Assembly (NCBI RefSeq): GCF_000525975.1
Contig: NZ_AODK01000020.1
Location: 1-39,352, forward strand
Source of the DNA: Listeria rocourtiae FSL F6-920
Lineage (GTDB): Bacteria > Bacillota > Bacilli > Lactobacillales > Listeriaceae
Length of the DNA stretch: 39,352 nucleotides
Reading direction: 5' to 3'
The notes under the pieces: model-generated
What the model was told of the DNA's origin: nothing
The model's database searches: none
Seen by the model: the letters and a program-made list of their open reading frames with translations, nothing else
Program-made: the position numbers and the translations under genes
Part shown: positions 7,701-16,848 of the stretch, piece by piece
Position numbering within the stretch: position 1 is the first letter of the stretch
Layout: each line of letters begins with the position of its first letter

Positions 7701-9035
7701 TTATGCCTCTACTTTTGTGAAAAATTGTGGTAAATGTTCTTTGTGTGCTTCTAGTAATTCGTCTAGTACTGTTTGGGCAATGTCACCACTTGGTACTATT
7801 GGATTTAGTGTAAATGCTTGAAGTGCTGTATCATAGTTTCCTGTAACCGCGGCTTCAATTGTTAATTCTTCCATTGCTTTCATGACTTGTAGTAAACCGC
7901 GTTGTGCTGGCGGGAATTTACCAAAGTTCACCGGTTCTGCTCCGTGTGCACGAATAACACTTGTAATTTCGATTGCACTATCGTACGGAACATCATCGAT
8001 TGCCCCATTGTTACGCGTGGATACAACCATCATTGTTCCTTTGTTGTTGTAGATAGAGTTGATGATTTCGCAAGCAGCATCACTATAGTGTGCTCCGCCA
8101 CGTTTTGATAGCTCTTCTGGTTTGTGATCCAGATTCGGATCTTTATAAAGTTCGAATAGGCTTTCTTCCAAACGTTTTACAACTTGACCGCGACTTCCTT
8201 CTGTTTTGAATGCTTCTAGTTCTTCTTTTAGCATATCATCAGTCATGTAATAGTAACGGTGATATGGACACGGCAACATTTTTAAATTACGAACTTGTTC
8301 ATACAGGAAACGCATATTTTTGATGTTTTCCACGACTTTTTCTGGGTTTGCATCTGGCGCGTAAAGGCCATCGATAACTTGTTCTGTAAGTTCGGTACCA
8401 TCTTTATCAAAAATGCGGTGCCAATGTAAATGATTGATTCCAGCAAATTTGAAGAATAGATCTTCTTCTGGTTTTTTTAGGACATCCGATGCACTTTTAA
8501 TTGCACCGATTGGAACGTTACATAGACCGATAACTTTATCCCATTTTCCGTAGCGAAGAACAGCTTCTGTGACCATTCCTGCTGGGTTCGTGAAATTGAT
8601 AAGCCATGCGTTTGGACATAATTCTTTCATGTCTTCTACGATGCTTAAAATAACCGGGATGGTACGGAATGCTTTGAACATACCGCCTGCACCGTTTGTT
8701 TCTTGGCCGATAATACCATGTTTTAATGGAATGCTTTCATCTTTAATACGTGCATCAAGCAAGCCTACGCGGAATTGTGTTGTTACGAAGTCTGCATCTT
8801 TTAACGCGGCACGGCGATCGAGTGTTAGATGTACTTCACAATCAATTCCTGCAGCCTCCACCATTCTTTTTGCCATTGCACCAACGATTTCTAATTTCTC
8901 ACGGCCTGCTTCAATATCGACAAGCCACAGTTCTCTAATTGGCAATTCGTCAAAACGTTTAATAAATCCCTCTACTAGTTCTGGAGTATAGCTTGAACCC
9001 CCACCAATGGTTACGATTTTTACGCCTTTTTTCAT
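7701..9035 (-). CDS. GH4 6-phospho-beta-glucosidase (1)
   Basis: A 444-residue glycoside hydrolase family 4 enzyme. GH4 enzymes act through NAD+ redox chemistry with a divalent metal and cleave 6-phospho-beta-glucosides delivered by the PTS. The N-terminal Rossmann motif is KIVTIGGGSSYTPEL. Metal-ligand regions are GLCNVPIG (Cys) and GINHLHW (His). GQETNGAGGMFKAFRT and NFTNPAGM are also family-typical. Length is normal. RBS GGAGG lies 9 nt before ATG. It is divergent from a LacI regulator, with a perfect operator-like palindrome between them. It is about 60% alike by eye to the second GH4 enzyme at 14689. Exact substrate is not readable. Confidence 0.92.
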   Translation of the reverse strand: MKKGVKIVTIGGGSSYTPELVEGFIKRFDELPIRELWLVDIEAGREKLEIVGAMAKRMVEAAGIDCEVHLTLDRRAALKDADFVTTQFRVGLLDARIKDESIPLKHGIIGQETNGAGGMFKAFRTIPVILSIVEDMKELCPNAWLINFTNPAGMVTEAVLRYGKWDKVIGLCNVPIGAIKSASDVLKKPEEDLFFKFAGINHLHWHRIFDKDGTELTEQVIDGLYAPDANPEKVVENIKNMRFLYEQVRNLKMLPCPYHRYYYMTDDMLKEELEAFKTEGSRGQVVKRLEESLFELYKDPNLDHKPEELSKRGGAHYSDAACEIINSIYNNKGTMMVVSTRNNGAIDDVPYDSAIEITSVIRAHGAEPVNFGKFPPAQRGLLQVMKAMEELTIEAAVTGNYDTALQAFTLNPIVPSGDIAQTVLDELLEAHKEHLPQFFTKVEA

Positions 9036-9100
9036 TTACACATACCTCCAAAAAATTTATAAAGCGGTTTCTTATTTCTGCTCCACTTCATTGTAGTTTA

Positions 9101-9114
9101 TGTAATGCATTACA
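9101..9114. promoter_or_regulatory. Perfect palindromic operator between GH4 gene 1 and the LacI regulator
   Basis: TGTAATGCATTACA is a perfect 14-bp palindrome with a LacI-family spacing and a central GC. On the minus strand it lies between a TTGACC (9120..9115) and a TACAAT -10, so a bound repressor would block GH4 expression. The neighbouring LacI regulator is the likely ligand (inference). Confidence 0.65.
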
Positions 9115-9177
9115 GGTCAAGCGTTATTTAAAAACTTTTTGATTTGAGGTATACTAGGTTAGGAGGAGTTGGGTGAA

Positions 9178-10149
9178 ATGGCAAATATTCAGGATATCGC
9201 AAAATTGGCTGGCGTTTCTGTGGCAACGGTTTCTCGGGTTGTAAGTGGTCGCGGATATGTTAGTGAGGAAACACGGGCACGGGTACAAAAAATTGTGGAT
9301 CAACTTGATTATGCGCCGAATCGTAATGCTGTTTCTCTCAAAAAAGGAAAAACGATGATGCTTGGAATCGTAGCATTGACGTTTGATAGCTCCATGGGCG
9401 TTTTTCTTCGTAGTTTTTCGATGGCAGCGCAGAGTGAGGGATATAATGTGACTGTTTTCGTGACGAATGGTGATAAGGCGAGAGAACTCGAAGCACTTGA
9501 GATGTTGCGACATAAACAGTTGGATGCGCTTGTTTTTGTGCTGCGATTAAGTCCTTGGGATGAGATTGAAAGTTACGCAAAATATGGACCGATTGTGACG
9601 TGGGAACGTGTAGAATTGCAAAAAGTAGCTTCTGTTTTTATGAATCAATATGATGGTTATATGCTTGGTTTGGAGCATCTATATGCCAAAGGATATCGGC
9701 GAATTATGAATATTTATGGGCGGATGTCTGGAAAAAATACGCGTGGGAGAATGCGGGCTTTTGCTGATTTTTGCGAGAAATACGGGCTTAATCCAAACGA
9801 GATGGAGCATTTCTACAATAAAGGACGCATTACGCACGGTGAGGAAATTGCACATTGGTGGTTCGCACAGGATACACCGCCCGACGCAATTCTTTGCCCA
9901 ACAGATTATTTGGCATCAGGATTCATTGCTGAGGCGCGGAGACTGGGGATTCGAGTTCCTGAGGATGTTGCGGTGGTAGGCTTTGATGATACGAATAATG
10001 TAGCTCGCTTGTTCGATATGACGACGATTCATTATCCGATTGATTTACAGGCTGAGAATGCATTTCGAATTATTTCAAATCAACTAGATGATAAAGACCA
10101 ACCACTTCAAGAATTAGAATTTAGGCTGGTAGCACGAAAAACGACATGA
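9178..10149 (+). CDS. LacI-family transcriptional regulator
   Basis: 323 residues. The N-terminal helix-turn-helix reads IQDIAKLAGVSVATVSRVV, followed by the hinge and a periplasmic-binding-protein-like effector domain ending in the typical VVGFDDT and ATTIHYP-like segments. ATG at 9178 is chosen, with AGGAGG at 9161-9166; a TTG at 9169 is too close to the RBS. It is divergent from GH4 gene 1 and presumably represses it via the palindrome at 9101, responding to a beta-glucoside metabolite. The terminator overlaps the stop codon. Confidence 0.9.
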   Translation: MANIQDIAKLAGVSVATVSRVVSGRGYVSEETRARVQKIVDQLDYAPNRNAVSLKKGKTMMLGIVALTFDSSMGVFLRSFSMAAQSEGYNVTVFVTNGDKARELEALEMLRHKQLDALVFVLRLSPWDEIESYAKYGPIVTWERVELQKVASVFMNQYDGYMLGLEHLYAKGYRRIMNIYGRMSGKNTRGRMRAFADFCEKYGLNPNEMEHFYNKGRITHGEEIAHWWFAQDTPPDAILCPTDYLASGFIAEARRLGIRVPEDVAVVGFDDTNNVARLFDMTTIHYPIDLQAENAFRIISNQLDDKDQPLQELEFRLVARKTT

Positions 10150-10173
10150 GAAGTTAATCTCATGTCGTTTTTT
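10139..10173 (+). terminator. Terminator overlapping the LacI stop codon
   Basis: ACGACATGAGA (10141-10151) pairs with TCTCATGTCGT (10158-10168) and is followed by T's. The TGA stop sits in the left arm. It probably also serves the convergent DUF1304 gene. Confidence 0.85.
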
Positions 10174-10537
10174 ATATCGCAATCAAGGTTAGGATTAGTG
10201 CAATAATAGCCGGAACACCCTGCGCGAAAAAAATGCGCTTCGAGACTGTTGCTGCACCGTAAAGAGCGGCGATAACAATGCAACTAAGGAAAAATAATGC
10301 GATTTGCAATCCAGTTGTGGTATCAGGGTAAAGTACGCTCCATACAAGCCCAGCAGCTAGAAAACCATTATACAAACCTTGATTCGCCGCAAGTTCTTTT
10401 CCATTTTCTGCTTTTTCTTTAGTCATATTAAAAGTCTTCAATGTTCTTGGTTTCGTGAAGGCAAACATTTCGAAATACATAATATAGAAATGTAGCAGTG
10501 CCACGATTAAAATAAAAATAGTCGTTAAATTAGCCAT
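10172..10537 (-). CDS. DUF1304 family membrane protein
   Basis: A 121-residue integral membrane protein with about four hydrophobic segments, resembling the DUF1304 family (small four-helix membrane proteins of unknown function). FEMFAFTKPRTLKTFNM and NQGLYNGFLAAGL are family-typical. ATG at 10537 is preferred because GGGAGG lies about 8 nt upstream, inside a longer frame that starts at 10555. An inverted repeat TAGTTC/GAACTA lies just upstream. Confidence 0.8.
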   Translation of the reverse strand: MANLTTIFILIVALLHFYIMYFEMFAFTKPRTLKTFNMTKEKAENGKELAANQGLYNGFLAAGLVWSVLYPDTTTGLQIALFFLSCIVIAALYGAATVSKRIFFAQGVPAIIALILTLIAI

Positions 10538-10561
10538 ATTAGAACCTCCCACCACTTAAAC

Positions 10562-10579
10562 TAGTTCGATTATGAACTA
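10562..10579. promoter_or_regulatory. Possible operator upstream of the DUF1304 gene
   Basis: TAGTTC-GATTAT-GAACTA: perfect 6-bp arms around a 6-bp centre, of a size used by MarR or HxlR type regulators. It lies about 25 nt upstream of the DUF1304 start. The binder is unknown. Confidence 0.35.
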
Positions 10580-10715
10580 ACTTTTAAAATAATGCAACTT
10601 CCAAATCTTTTAAATATGAACCAACTACCGAAGCAAAATTTACAGCCTGAAAAGGAGTACTGGAACGCTGACTTTGATGGATGACAGCTTCCATCTTTCG
10701 CCTGCATCTCAATCG

Positions 10716-12072
10716 TCAATTTTTGAAGGAATGGATTGGCGCTGGAATCCTTCCGCCGCGTGCAATGAATGCAGCTGATGAGTTTTGATTTACTTTCATA
10801 ACAGGAGCCGTGCCTAACAAGCCACCGAACTCTACCATATCGCCAACATTCGTTCCTTTGGCAGGGATAATACGTACAGCGGTTGTTTTATTATTAATGA
10901 CGCCAATCGCTGCCTCATCAGCAATCATTGCTGCAATCGTAGACGCTGGTGTATCTCCAGGAATCGCAATCATATCCAACCCCACCGAACAAATTGCCGT
11001 CATTGCTTCTAGTTTTTCTAAATTGAGTGAACCATTATTAACCGCTTCAATCATGCCGATATCTTCTGAAACAGGAATGAAGGCACCGCTCAATCCGCCA
11101 ACATGACCGCAAGCCATAACGCCACCTTTTTTTTACCGCATCGTTCAACAGCGCCAGTGCAGCTGTAGTTCCATGCGTACCAACAGTTTCTAATCCCATC
11201 TCCTCTAAAACATGCGCAACAGAGTCTCCAATGGCTGGTGTCGGCGCTAGTGATAAGTCAACAATGCCGAACGGAACGCCTAATCGCTTCGATGCTTCCT
11301 GCCCAACGAGTTCACCCATCCGAGTAATTTTAAATGCCGTCTGTTTCACCATTTCAGCGAGCTTGTCAAAACTTTCACCTCTTACTTTTTCGATTGCACG
11401 TTTCACAACACCTGGTCCGCTGACACCAACATTAATCACGCAATCCGCCTCGCCAACACCATGAAAAGCACCAGCCATGAAGGGATTATCCTCTACTGCG
11501 TTCGCAAACACAACTAATTTTGCACAACCTAACCCTTGTGTATCGACCGTAAGTTCTGCGGTTTTCTTGATGACATTTCCCATATCCCGAACAGCATCCA
11601 TATTGATTCCTGTTCGCGTAGAACCGATATTCACTGACGAACATACGCGCTCTGTCTGTGCTAAAGCTTCTGGTATAGATTCAATCAGGATTGCATCGCC
11701 CTTCGTGTAACCTTTTTCAACCAAAGCAGAGAATCCCCCGATAAAATTAACACCGACTGCTTTGGCCGCATCATCCAACGTTTTTGCAAAAGCAACATAG
11801 TCTTTATCTCGGGAAGCTCCTGCAACTATCGCTATTGGCGTCACCGAAATCCTTTTATTGATGATTGGTATTCCAAATTCAGATTCTATTTGTTCACCGG
11901 CCTCTACTAGTTTTGCCGCATATGTAGTGATTTTATCGAATATTTTCGCGCGTGCCGTCTCACCGTCACTATCAATACAATCCAACAACGAAATTCCCAT
12001 CGTGATTGTTCGTATATCAAGCTTCTCTTCTTCAATCATTCGAATCGTTTCTAAAATTTGTTTCGTCTCCAT
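10716..12072 (-). CDS. UPF0210 family protein, one homopolymer frame break
   Basis: A conserved protein of the UPF0210 (DUF711/PFL) family, about 451 residues once the frame is repaired. Function is not established. The break is at eight T's (11127-11134). Removing one base joins ...LNDAVKK to [11 protein letters not shown], restoring the conserved [16 protein letters not shown] stretch. RBS is a GGGGGAG about 8 nt before ATG. It follows the UPF0237 ACT-domain gene by 14 nt; this two-gene order is conserved in Listeria and other Firmicutes, suggesting the ACT protein is a regulatory partner. Confidence 0.9.
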
Positions 12073-12086
12073 CTTTCCATCTCCCC

Positions 12087-12356
12087 CTATAGCCTATGCA
12101 TCGAATTGAATATTTCTTCACGTTGAATACTAACTTTCACTTGTAAATCCGTACCCTTTTTCGCAAGTTGTTCCTTCACCTCATCAAAAGGCTTCTTTGT
12201 CGTGCTGAGGTCAAGTATCATCATCATAGTAAAATAGCCATCCATAATTGTTTGCGATACGTCCAAAATATTAATATCCAGTTGGCTTAGCTCATTACTG
12301 ACACCTGCGATGATTCCAACATTGTCTTTCCCAATAACCGTTAAAATTGCTTTCAA
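12087..12356 (-). CDS. UPF0237 ACT-domain protein
   Basis: 89 residues forming one ACT domain ([20 protein letters not shown]..., then [15 protein letters not shown]), a small-molecule-sensing fold. It probably starts at TTG 12356, with AAGGAG about 8-9 nt upstream. The TTG start may keep expression low. It is paired with the UPF0210 gene as in related genomes. The ligand is unknown. A TATAAT lies on the minus strand at 12394..12389. Confidence 0.88.
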   Translation of the reverse strand: MKAILTVIGKDNVGIIAGVSNELSQLDINILDVSQTIMDGYFTMMMILDLSTTKKPFDEVKEQLAKKGTDLQVKVSIQREEIFNSMHRL

Positions 12357-12509
12357 TAAGTCCAGCTCCTTTTAAGTTGATAGATTCTATTATACTTCTT
12401 ATTGTTCTAAATTTCACTAATTTTCCAAAAATAAAAATCTGGATTATGTTTTACATTTTTTAACGTAAAAAGAGAACAAGATAAAATACATTGTCCTCTT
12501 TGTTCAAAC

Positions 12510-13646
12510 TTATTTGATTAAACTTAACGCCGGTTGGAATGCTTCAAAATGAATACTAGCTTGTGCATGTCCAAGCTCTAACAAAATTGCCTCTACTTCT
12601 CTCATGAACGGCACCGGGCCACATAAGTAAATTGCTACATCTTCTTCCACGAGTGTTGCTAAATCGCCCTTTGTCACATTTTCACCTGCAAAAAGGTGGT
12701 ATCTAGCGCCTAGTTTCGCCTTTAATTCGGTGGCGAACAAAGCGTATTCCGCCGATCTTACGCAATGAATCAGTTGCACCTGGCTTGGCGTTTCTAAACT
12801 ATCAATCATCGCCGCTATCGGTGTTATTCCAATACCGCCCGCAATAAATACGTGTTGATTAGCAGCTTTATCAAGTCCGAAATCCCCAGCCGGAAGTGTA
12901 GCCAAGATTGTATCGCCTACTTGGTAATTCTCAAAAATATGATTGGAAACCACACCAGCGGGGTCCTTCTCATTTTCTTGTTTAATCGCAACTTGATATG
13001 TACTCCCATCAAATGCTTTTGTTAAGCTATACTGACGATTGTGAAACAAATCATCTATTTTCACACGTAGAGATACATACTGGCCTGGCGTAAAATCAAC
13101 TAATTCTCCACCATCGCTCCGAGCCAAGCTTAATGTAAATACATTTGGTGCGATTTTCTGTTTTTCAGTGATTTTAAATTCGATAAAACCTTGATTTTGC
13201 ACGTCTCCCAGCGCATCATACATTTCTTGTTCTACTTCGATGAAAATATTAGCAATAATGCTATATGCCGCGCCCCAAGCATCCAAGATTTCCGGTGTCG
13301 CAGCATCGCCCAAATACTCGGCAATTCCTTTCAATAAGTACTCGCCTACAATCGGATAATGTTCCGCCTTGATTGTCAGACTACGGTGCTTATGCGCAAT
13401 CGTCTTAACTTGCGGTAGCAACACTTCTAGCCGCTCAATATTCTCTGCTGCTAAATAAACGGTATTCGCCAAAGCAAGTGGCTGTGTCCCGATTTCCTGA
13501 TTCGTAAGGTTGAAATAATTGAGTAATTCGGGATGATCCGCAAACATCTTTTTGTAAAAAATTGAGGTAATTTCTTTCCCATGCTCTTTTAAAATTGGTG
13601 CGGTTGACTTTACGATTTGTTTTTGTTCCTCTGTAATCGCCGTCAT
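12510..13646 (-). CDS. hmp: Flavohaemoprotein, nitric oxide dioxygenase
   Basis: 378 residues, slightly short of the usual ~400. Residues 1-140 form the globin domain (FYKKMFADHPELLNYFN, proximal His in AHKHRSL). Residues ~150-250 form the FAD domain with RQYSLT. The C-terminal NAD(P)H domain has FIAGGIGITPIAAMI and YLCGPVPFM. It oxidises NO to nitrate using O2 and NAD(P)H in the cytosol. RBS AGGAGG lies 8 nt before ATG. An inverted repeat immediately upstream suggests repressor control. It stands alone, with the RpiR gene ending 78 nt upstream. Confidence 0.95.
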   Translation of the reverse strand: MTAITEEQKQIVKSTAPILKEHGKEITSIFYKKMFADHPELLNYFNLTNQEIGTQPLALANTVYLAAENIERLEVLLPQVKTIAHKHRSLTIKAEHYPIVGEYLLKGIAEYLGDAATPEILDAWGAAYSIIANIFIEVEQEMYDALGDVQNQGFIEFKITEKQKIAPNVFTLSLARSDGGELVDFTPGQYVSLRVKIDDLFHNRQYSLTKAFDGSTYQVAIKQENEKDPAGVVSNHIFENYQVGDTILATLPAGDFGLDKAANQHVFIAGGIGITPIAAMIDSLETPSQVQLIHCVRSAEYALFATELKAKLGARYHLFAGENVTKGDLATLVEEDVAIYLCGPVPFMREVEAILLELGHAQASIHFEAFQPALSLIK

Positions 13647-13666
13647 TTCTAACTCCTCCTAAAAAA

Positions 13667-13692
13667 ATGATATACAACATTTATGATATCAT
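13667..13692. promoter_or_regulatory. Inverted repeat upstream of hmp
   Basis: ATGATAT (13667-13673) and ATATCAT (13686-13692) are exact complements. The right part also forms a 10-bp palindrome ATGATATCAT. It lies just upstream of the hmp RBS, and the binder (an NO sensor such as NsrR, or another regulator) cannot be assigned. Confidence 0.4.
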
Positions 13693-13724
13693 ACAGACTT
13701 CCGTGAATCTCTCAGGGTTTTCCC

Positions 13725-14475
13725 TTATTCTTCTTGATCAAGCTGTGTTCGGATTTCCCGCGCAATGCATTCTACTGTATAAAGTGCTGGAAGTTGTGAT
13801 GTAATGTCAGCATCTTGATACATTTCTTTATTTATATAGTAAGGAATATTAGCATCAGATAGTTTTGCCATTGTGGATTTTGCGCTATTCGTGATGGTAA
13901 TAATTTTGCATTTTTGCGTCTTGAGTTGGTGAATATACTTAATAATATCTTCATTTTCACCTGAAACAGAAATTGCGACCATACAAATTTTATCTGATAT
14001 TTTGTTTGATAAATGGTAAAAAGGATGATTTAATGGGTTTTCAATATGCAATGCTAATGTAAATAACGAGGAAAAATAAAGAGCGCCGTATTCCGCGATG
14101 ATGCCTGATGAGCCAATACCAACAAATAAAACCAATTCTACATCGCGTAAAATCTTGGCGGATGCTGCAATATTTGCCTTAAATTCAGGTTGCGCAGTTC
14201 GTTTTAAAAAAATCGATATACGTTGTTTCATCTGACATGTCTACAGCAACTTTCGTTCGTTCCTGTGCATACATCTGTAATTTCACCCGAAACTCCGAAA
14301 AACCACTACAACCAAATTTGCGACAAAAACGCAGAATTGTTGTCGTACTGACGTGCGTCGCCTCAGCCAAATCACGAATCCGCATATAGATGACAGTGTC
14401 TAAATTCGTCGCAATATAATTATAAATATCCATTTCCGTATCATTTAATTCAATTGTTTTATCTAGAAAAAGCAT
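13725..14475 (-). CDS. RpiR-family (HTH + SIS) regulator, one homopolymer frame break
   Basis: About 249 residues. The N-terminal RpiR helix-turn-helix (IRDLAEATHVSTTTILRFCRK) is followed by a SIS sugar-phosphate-binding domain (LFVGIGSSGIIAEYGA, then VAISVSGENEDI). The frame breaks at seven A's (14206-14212). Removing one base joins ...TYIDF to LKRTAQPEFKA. ATG at 14475 is chosen because GGGGG lies 7 nt before it; the ATG at 14481 is too close. Divergent from GH4 gene 2, it most likely controls that gene in response to a phospho-sugar. Confidence 0.87.
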
Positions 14476-14688
14476 TTTCATGCCCCCGATCTTTATTATA
14501 TCGCTATTTTAGCATGATTACCGCAAATGTGACAAGACGTTACTGAAAAGGAACAATTTCCAACTTTAAAAATCCTTCACAAGAAGCCACGAAATAATGG
14601 CTATTTTTTCATTTTCAGCCTATACTATGGAGGAAGTAAGCGTTATGCAAAAGGTTCTTAAAATTTTAATATATTGGAGGAAAAATCG

Positions 14689-16011
14689 ATGTCTAAAGGT
14701 ATCAAAATTGCTACAATTGGCGGTGGCTCAAGTTATACTCCCGAATTAATTGAAGGCTTCATCAAACGGCAAAAGGAGCTCCCAGTGCGTGAACTTTGGT
14801 TGGTGGATGTTCCCGCTGGTAAAGAAAAACTCGAAATCGTTGGTAACTTGGCAAAACGGATGGTTGAAAAAGCTGGCGTAGACATGGAAATTCATTTGAC
14901 GATGGATCGTGAAGAGGCATTAAAAGGCGCGGATTTTGTAACGACACAATTGCGCGTGGGACAATTAGATGCCCGCATTAAAGATGAGCGTATTCCGAAC
15001 TCGCACGGTGTCGTTGGTCAAGAGACGAACGGCCCTGGTGGGATGTTTAAAGCTTTCCGGACAGTTCCGGTTATCCTAGATATTTGTAAGGATATGGAGC
15101 GTCTTTGCCCGAATGCATGGTTGATTAACTTTGCAAATCCTGCAGGAATGGTTACGGAGGCAGTTCTTCGTTATAGTAATATCAATAAAGTCGTTGGATT
15201 ATGTAACGGTCCAATCGGTATTGAGAAAAATATTGCGGATATTTTAGGCGTTGATCATACCGATATTTACGTTGAATTTGTCGGCTTGAATCATATGGTT
15301 TTTGCGAAGACAGTTTATAAAGATGGCGAGGACGTAACAGCTGAGGTTGTGACAAAAATGACAGAAGGCGAATCTGGCTCAACGCTGAAAAATATTAATG
15401 CGACTGGGTGGGACGCAACATTCTTGCGTACTTTAAATATGATTCCAATTGATTACTTACGTTATTACTGGCAAACTCGCACGCAGTTGGAAGATCAGCA
15501 AGCAGCATACGAGAAACATGGTACACGTGCAGAAGTCGTAAAACGCGTGGAAGCAGAACTTTTCGAGCTGTATAAAGATGTGAATTTGACAGATAAGCCA
15601 AAACAATTGGAGCAACGTGGGGGAGCTTATTATAGTGAAGCTGCGTGTAATTTGATTAACTCGATTTACAATGATAAACGGGATATTCAAATCGTGAATA
15701 CGCGAAATAACGGGGCTATTTTGGATATTGATCCTGCATCTGCCATTGAAACCAATTGTGTTATTACGCGACAAGGGCCAATTCCACTGGCAAGCGGTCA
15801 TCTTCCTGTGGCGATTAATGGAATCATTCAACAAATTAAGACAGTTGAGCGCCTAACTGTTGATGCTGCAGTTACTGGTGATTACGATAAAGCTTTGTTG
15901 GCATTAACCGTAAATCCTCTTGTACCAAGTGACACAGATGCTCGCGTATTACTTGATGAATTATTAGAAGCACATAAAGAACATTTACCACTGTTTTTCC
16001 AAAATAAATAA
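14689..16011 (+). CDS. GH4 6-phospho-beta-glucosidase (2)
   Basis: 440 residues, paralogue of the enzyme at 7701-9035. NAD-binding motif KIATIGGGSSYTPEL; metal-site regions GLCNGPIG and GLNHMVF; also GQETNGPGGMFKAFRT and NFANPAGM. The reaction is NAD+/metal-dependent cleavage of 6-phospho-beta-glucosides from the PTS. ATG at 14689 is preceded by GGAGG at optimal distance; the in-frame TTG at 14674 overlaps the RBS. The two enzymes differ around the second metal/substrate loop (NHLHWHR here replaced by NHMVFAK), so substrates may differ. It is monocistronic, with its own terminator. Confidence 0.92.
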   Translation: MSKGIKIATIGGGSSYTPELIEGFIKRQKELPVRELWLVDVPAGKEKLEIVGNLAKRMVEKAGVDMEIHLTMDREEALKGADFVTTQLRVGQLDARIKDERIPNSHGVVGQETNGPGGMFKAFRTVPVILDICKDMERLCPNAWLINFANPAGMVTEAVLRYSNINKVVGLCNGPIGIEKNIADILGVDHTDIYVEFVGLNHMVFAKTVYKDGEDVTAEVVTKMTEGESGSTLKNINATGWDATFLRTLNMIPIDYLRYYWQTRTQLEDQQAAYEKHGTRAEVVKRVEAELFELYKDVNLTDKPKQLEQRGGAYYSEAACNLINSIYNDKRDIQIVNTRNNGAILDIDPASAIETNCVITRQGPIPLASGHLPVAINGIIQQIKTVERLTVDAAVTGDYDKALLALTVNPLVPSDTDARVLLDELLEAHKEHLPLFFQNK

Positions 16012-16018
16012 AGACTTT

Positions 16019-16049
16019 AAGGCGCGACCAAAAACGTTGCGCCTTTTTT
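16019..16049 (+). terminator. Terminator of GH4 gene 2
   Basis: AAGGCGC (16019-16025) pairs with GCGCCTT (16039-16045), followed by a T run, directly after the stop codon. Confidence 0.85.
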
Positions 16050-16156
16050 ATGTCTAAATAGACACAAAAAGTACATAATTTTGTTCATTTTTAAACACTA
16101 TTTTATTCCATTTTAGTTTATAATTAGACTATAAGATAATCTAGGAGTGAACACAC

Positions 16157-16768
16157 ATGTATAAAACAATTACCACAACTGCCCTCGCTACATCCGATTT
16201 AACGCTTGTCCTTCCCGCAAGTCTAGCCCGTCATTCGGCAAAAGCAAAAATAATTCCGCATAAGAACAAGCTTGCGATTTCTGGCAGTGATCGCATTAAA
16301 GGTATTTCTTTGCATGCGCATCGGTATTTCATTGAGAAGAATTCAACTTTTAATCCAATGACTCCACCAATTTCATTAGCTGCATATGACGATGACAATC
16401 ACATCGATTTAACAAATGCTATTTTTGTAACAGAAAATGATGTCAACACAAGTAAAGTTGGAACGTATCACGTAACGTATCGCGCTATTGCAAGTGATGG
16501 TCGCTGGAAAGAGCGCCGTGTCGAAGTAGACGTTGTCGCTAGACCTATTATCAAAGCCGAGAATGCAACAATTGCTCGTGGAACATTTTTCGATTATTGG
16601 AAAAACGTGTCTGCTATTGACGAGCTTGCTGGTGATATTAGGATTTTCCTAAACGTTAAAACAAGCGATTTGAATTCGGACGTTCCTGGCACGTATTTCG
16701 TAACGTACACGGCTTCGAATTTTTATGGATTGACTACAGAAAAAACAATTTATGTAACGGTGAAATAG
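16157..16768 (+). CDS. Ig-like (DUF5011-type) repeat protein, possibly secreted
   Basis: 203 residues containing two ~75-residue repeats, each ending in a YxVTY motif (VGTYHVTYRA and PGTYFVTYTA) followed by a strand ending in VDVV or VTV. This is the pattern of bacterial Ig-like/DUF5011 domains found in Listeria surface proteins. The N-terminus MYKTITTTALATSDLTLVL...HSAKA looks like a degenerate signal peptide: one Lys, a weak hydrophobic core and an A-x-A-like end. No LPXTG or membrane anchor is seen. RBS TAGGAG precedes the ATG. Probably a small secreted domain protein or an eroded surface protein; function unknown. Confidence 0.6.
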   Translation: MYKTITTTALATSDLTLVLPASLARHSAKAKIIPHKNKLAISGSDRIKGISLHAHRYFIEKNSTFNPMTPPISLAAYDDDNHIDLTNAIFVTENDVNTSKVGTYHVTYRAIASDGRWKERRVEVDVVARPIIKAENATIARGTFFDYWKNVSAIDELAGDIRIFLNVKTSDLNSDVPGTYFVTYTASNFYGLTTEKTIYVTVK

Positions 16769-16769
16769 C

Positions 16770-16820
16770 AAAGAGTTTGAGTTCGTCTCCTGATTAGGAA
16801 CGATACTCAAACTCTTTTTA
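16770..16820 (+). terminator. Terminator after the Ig-like gene
   Basis: AGAGTTTGAGT (16772-16782) pairs with ACTCAAACTCT (16805-16815), followed by TTTTTA. It can act in both directions, the acyltransferase gene being convergent. Confidence 0.8.
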
Positions 16821-16848
16821 TATTTTTTCAATTGGAGAGTGGGACACT

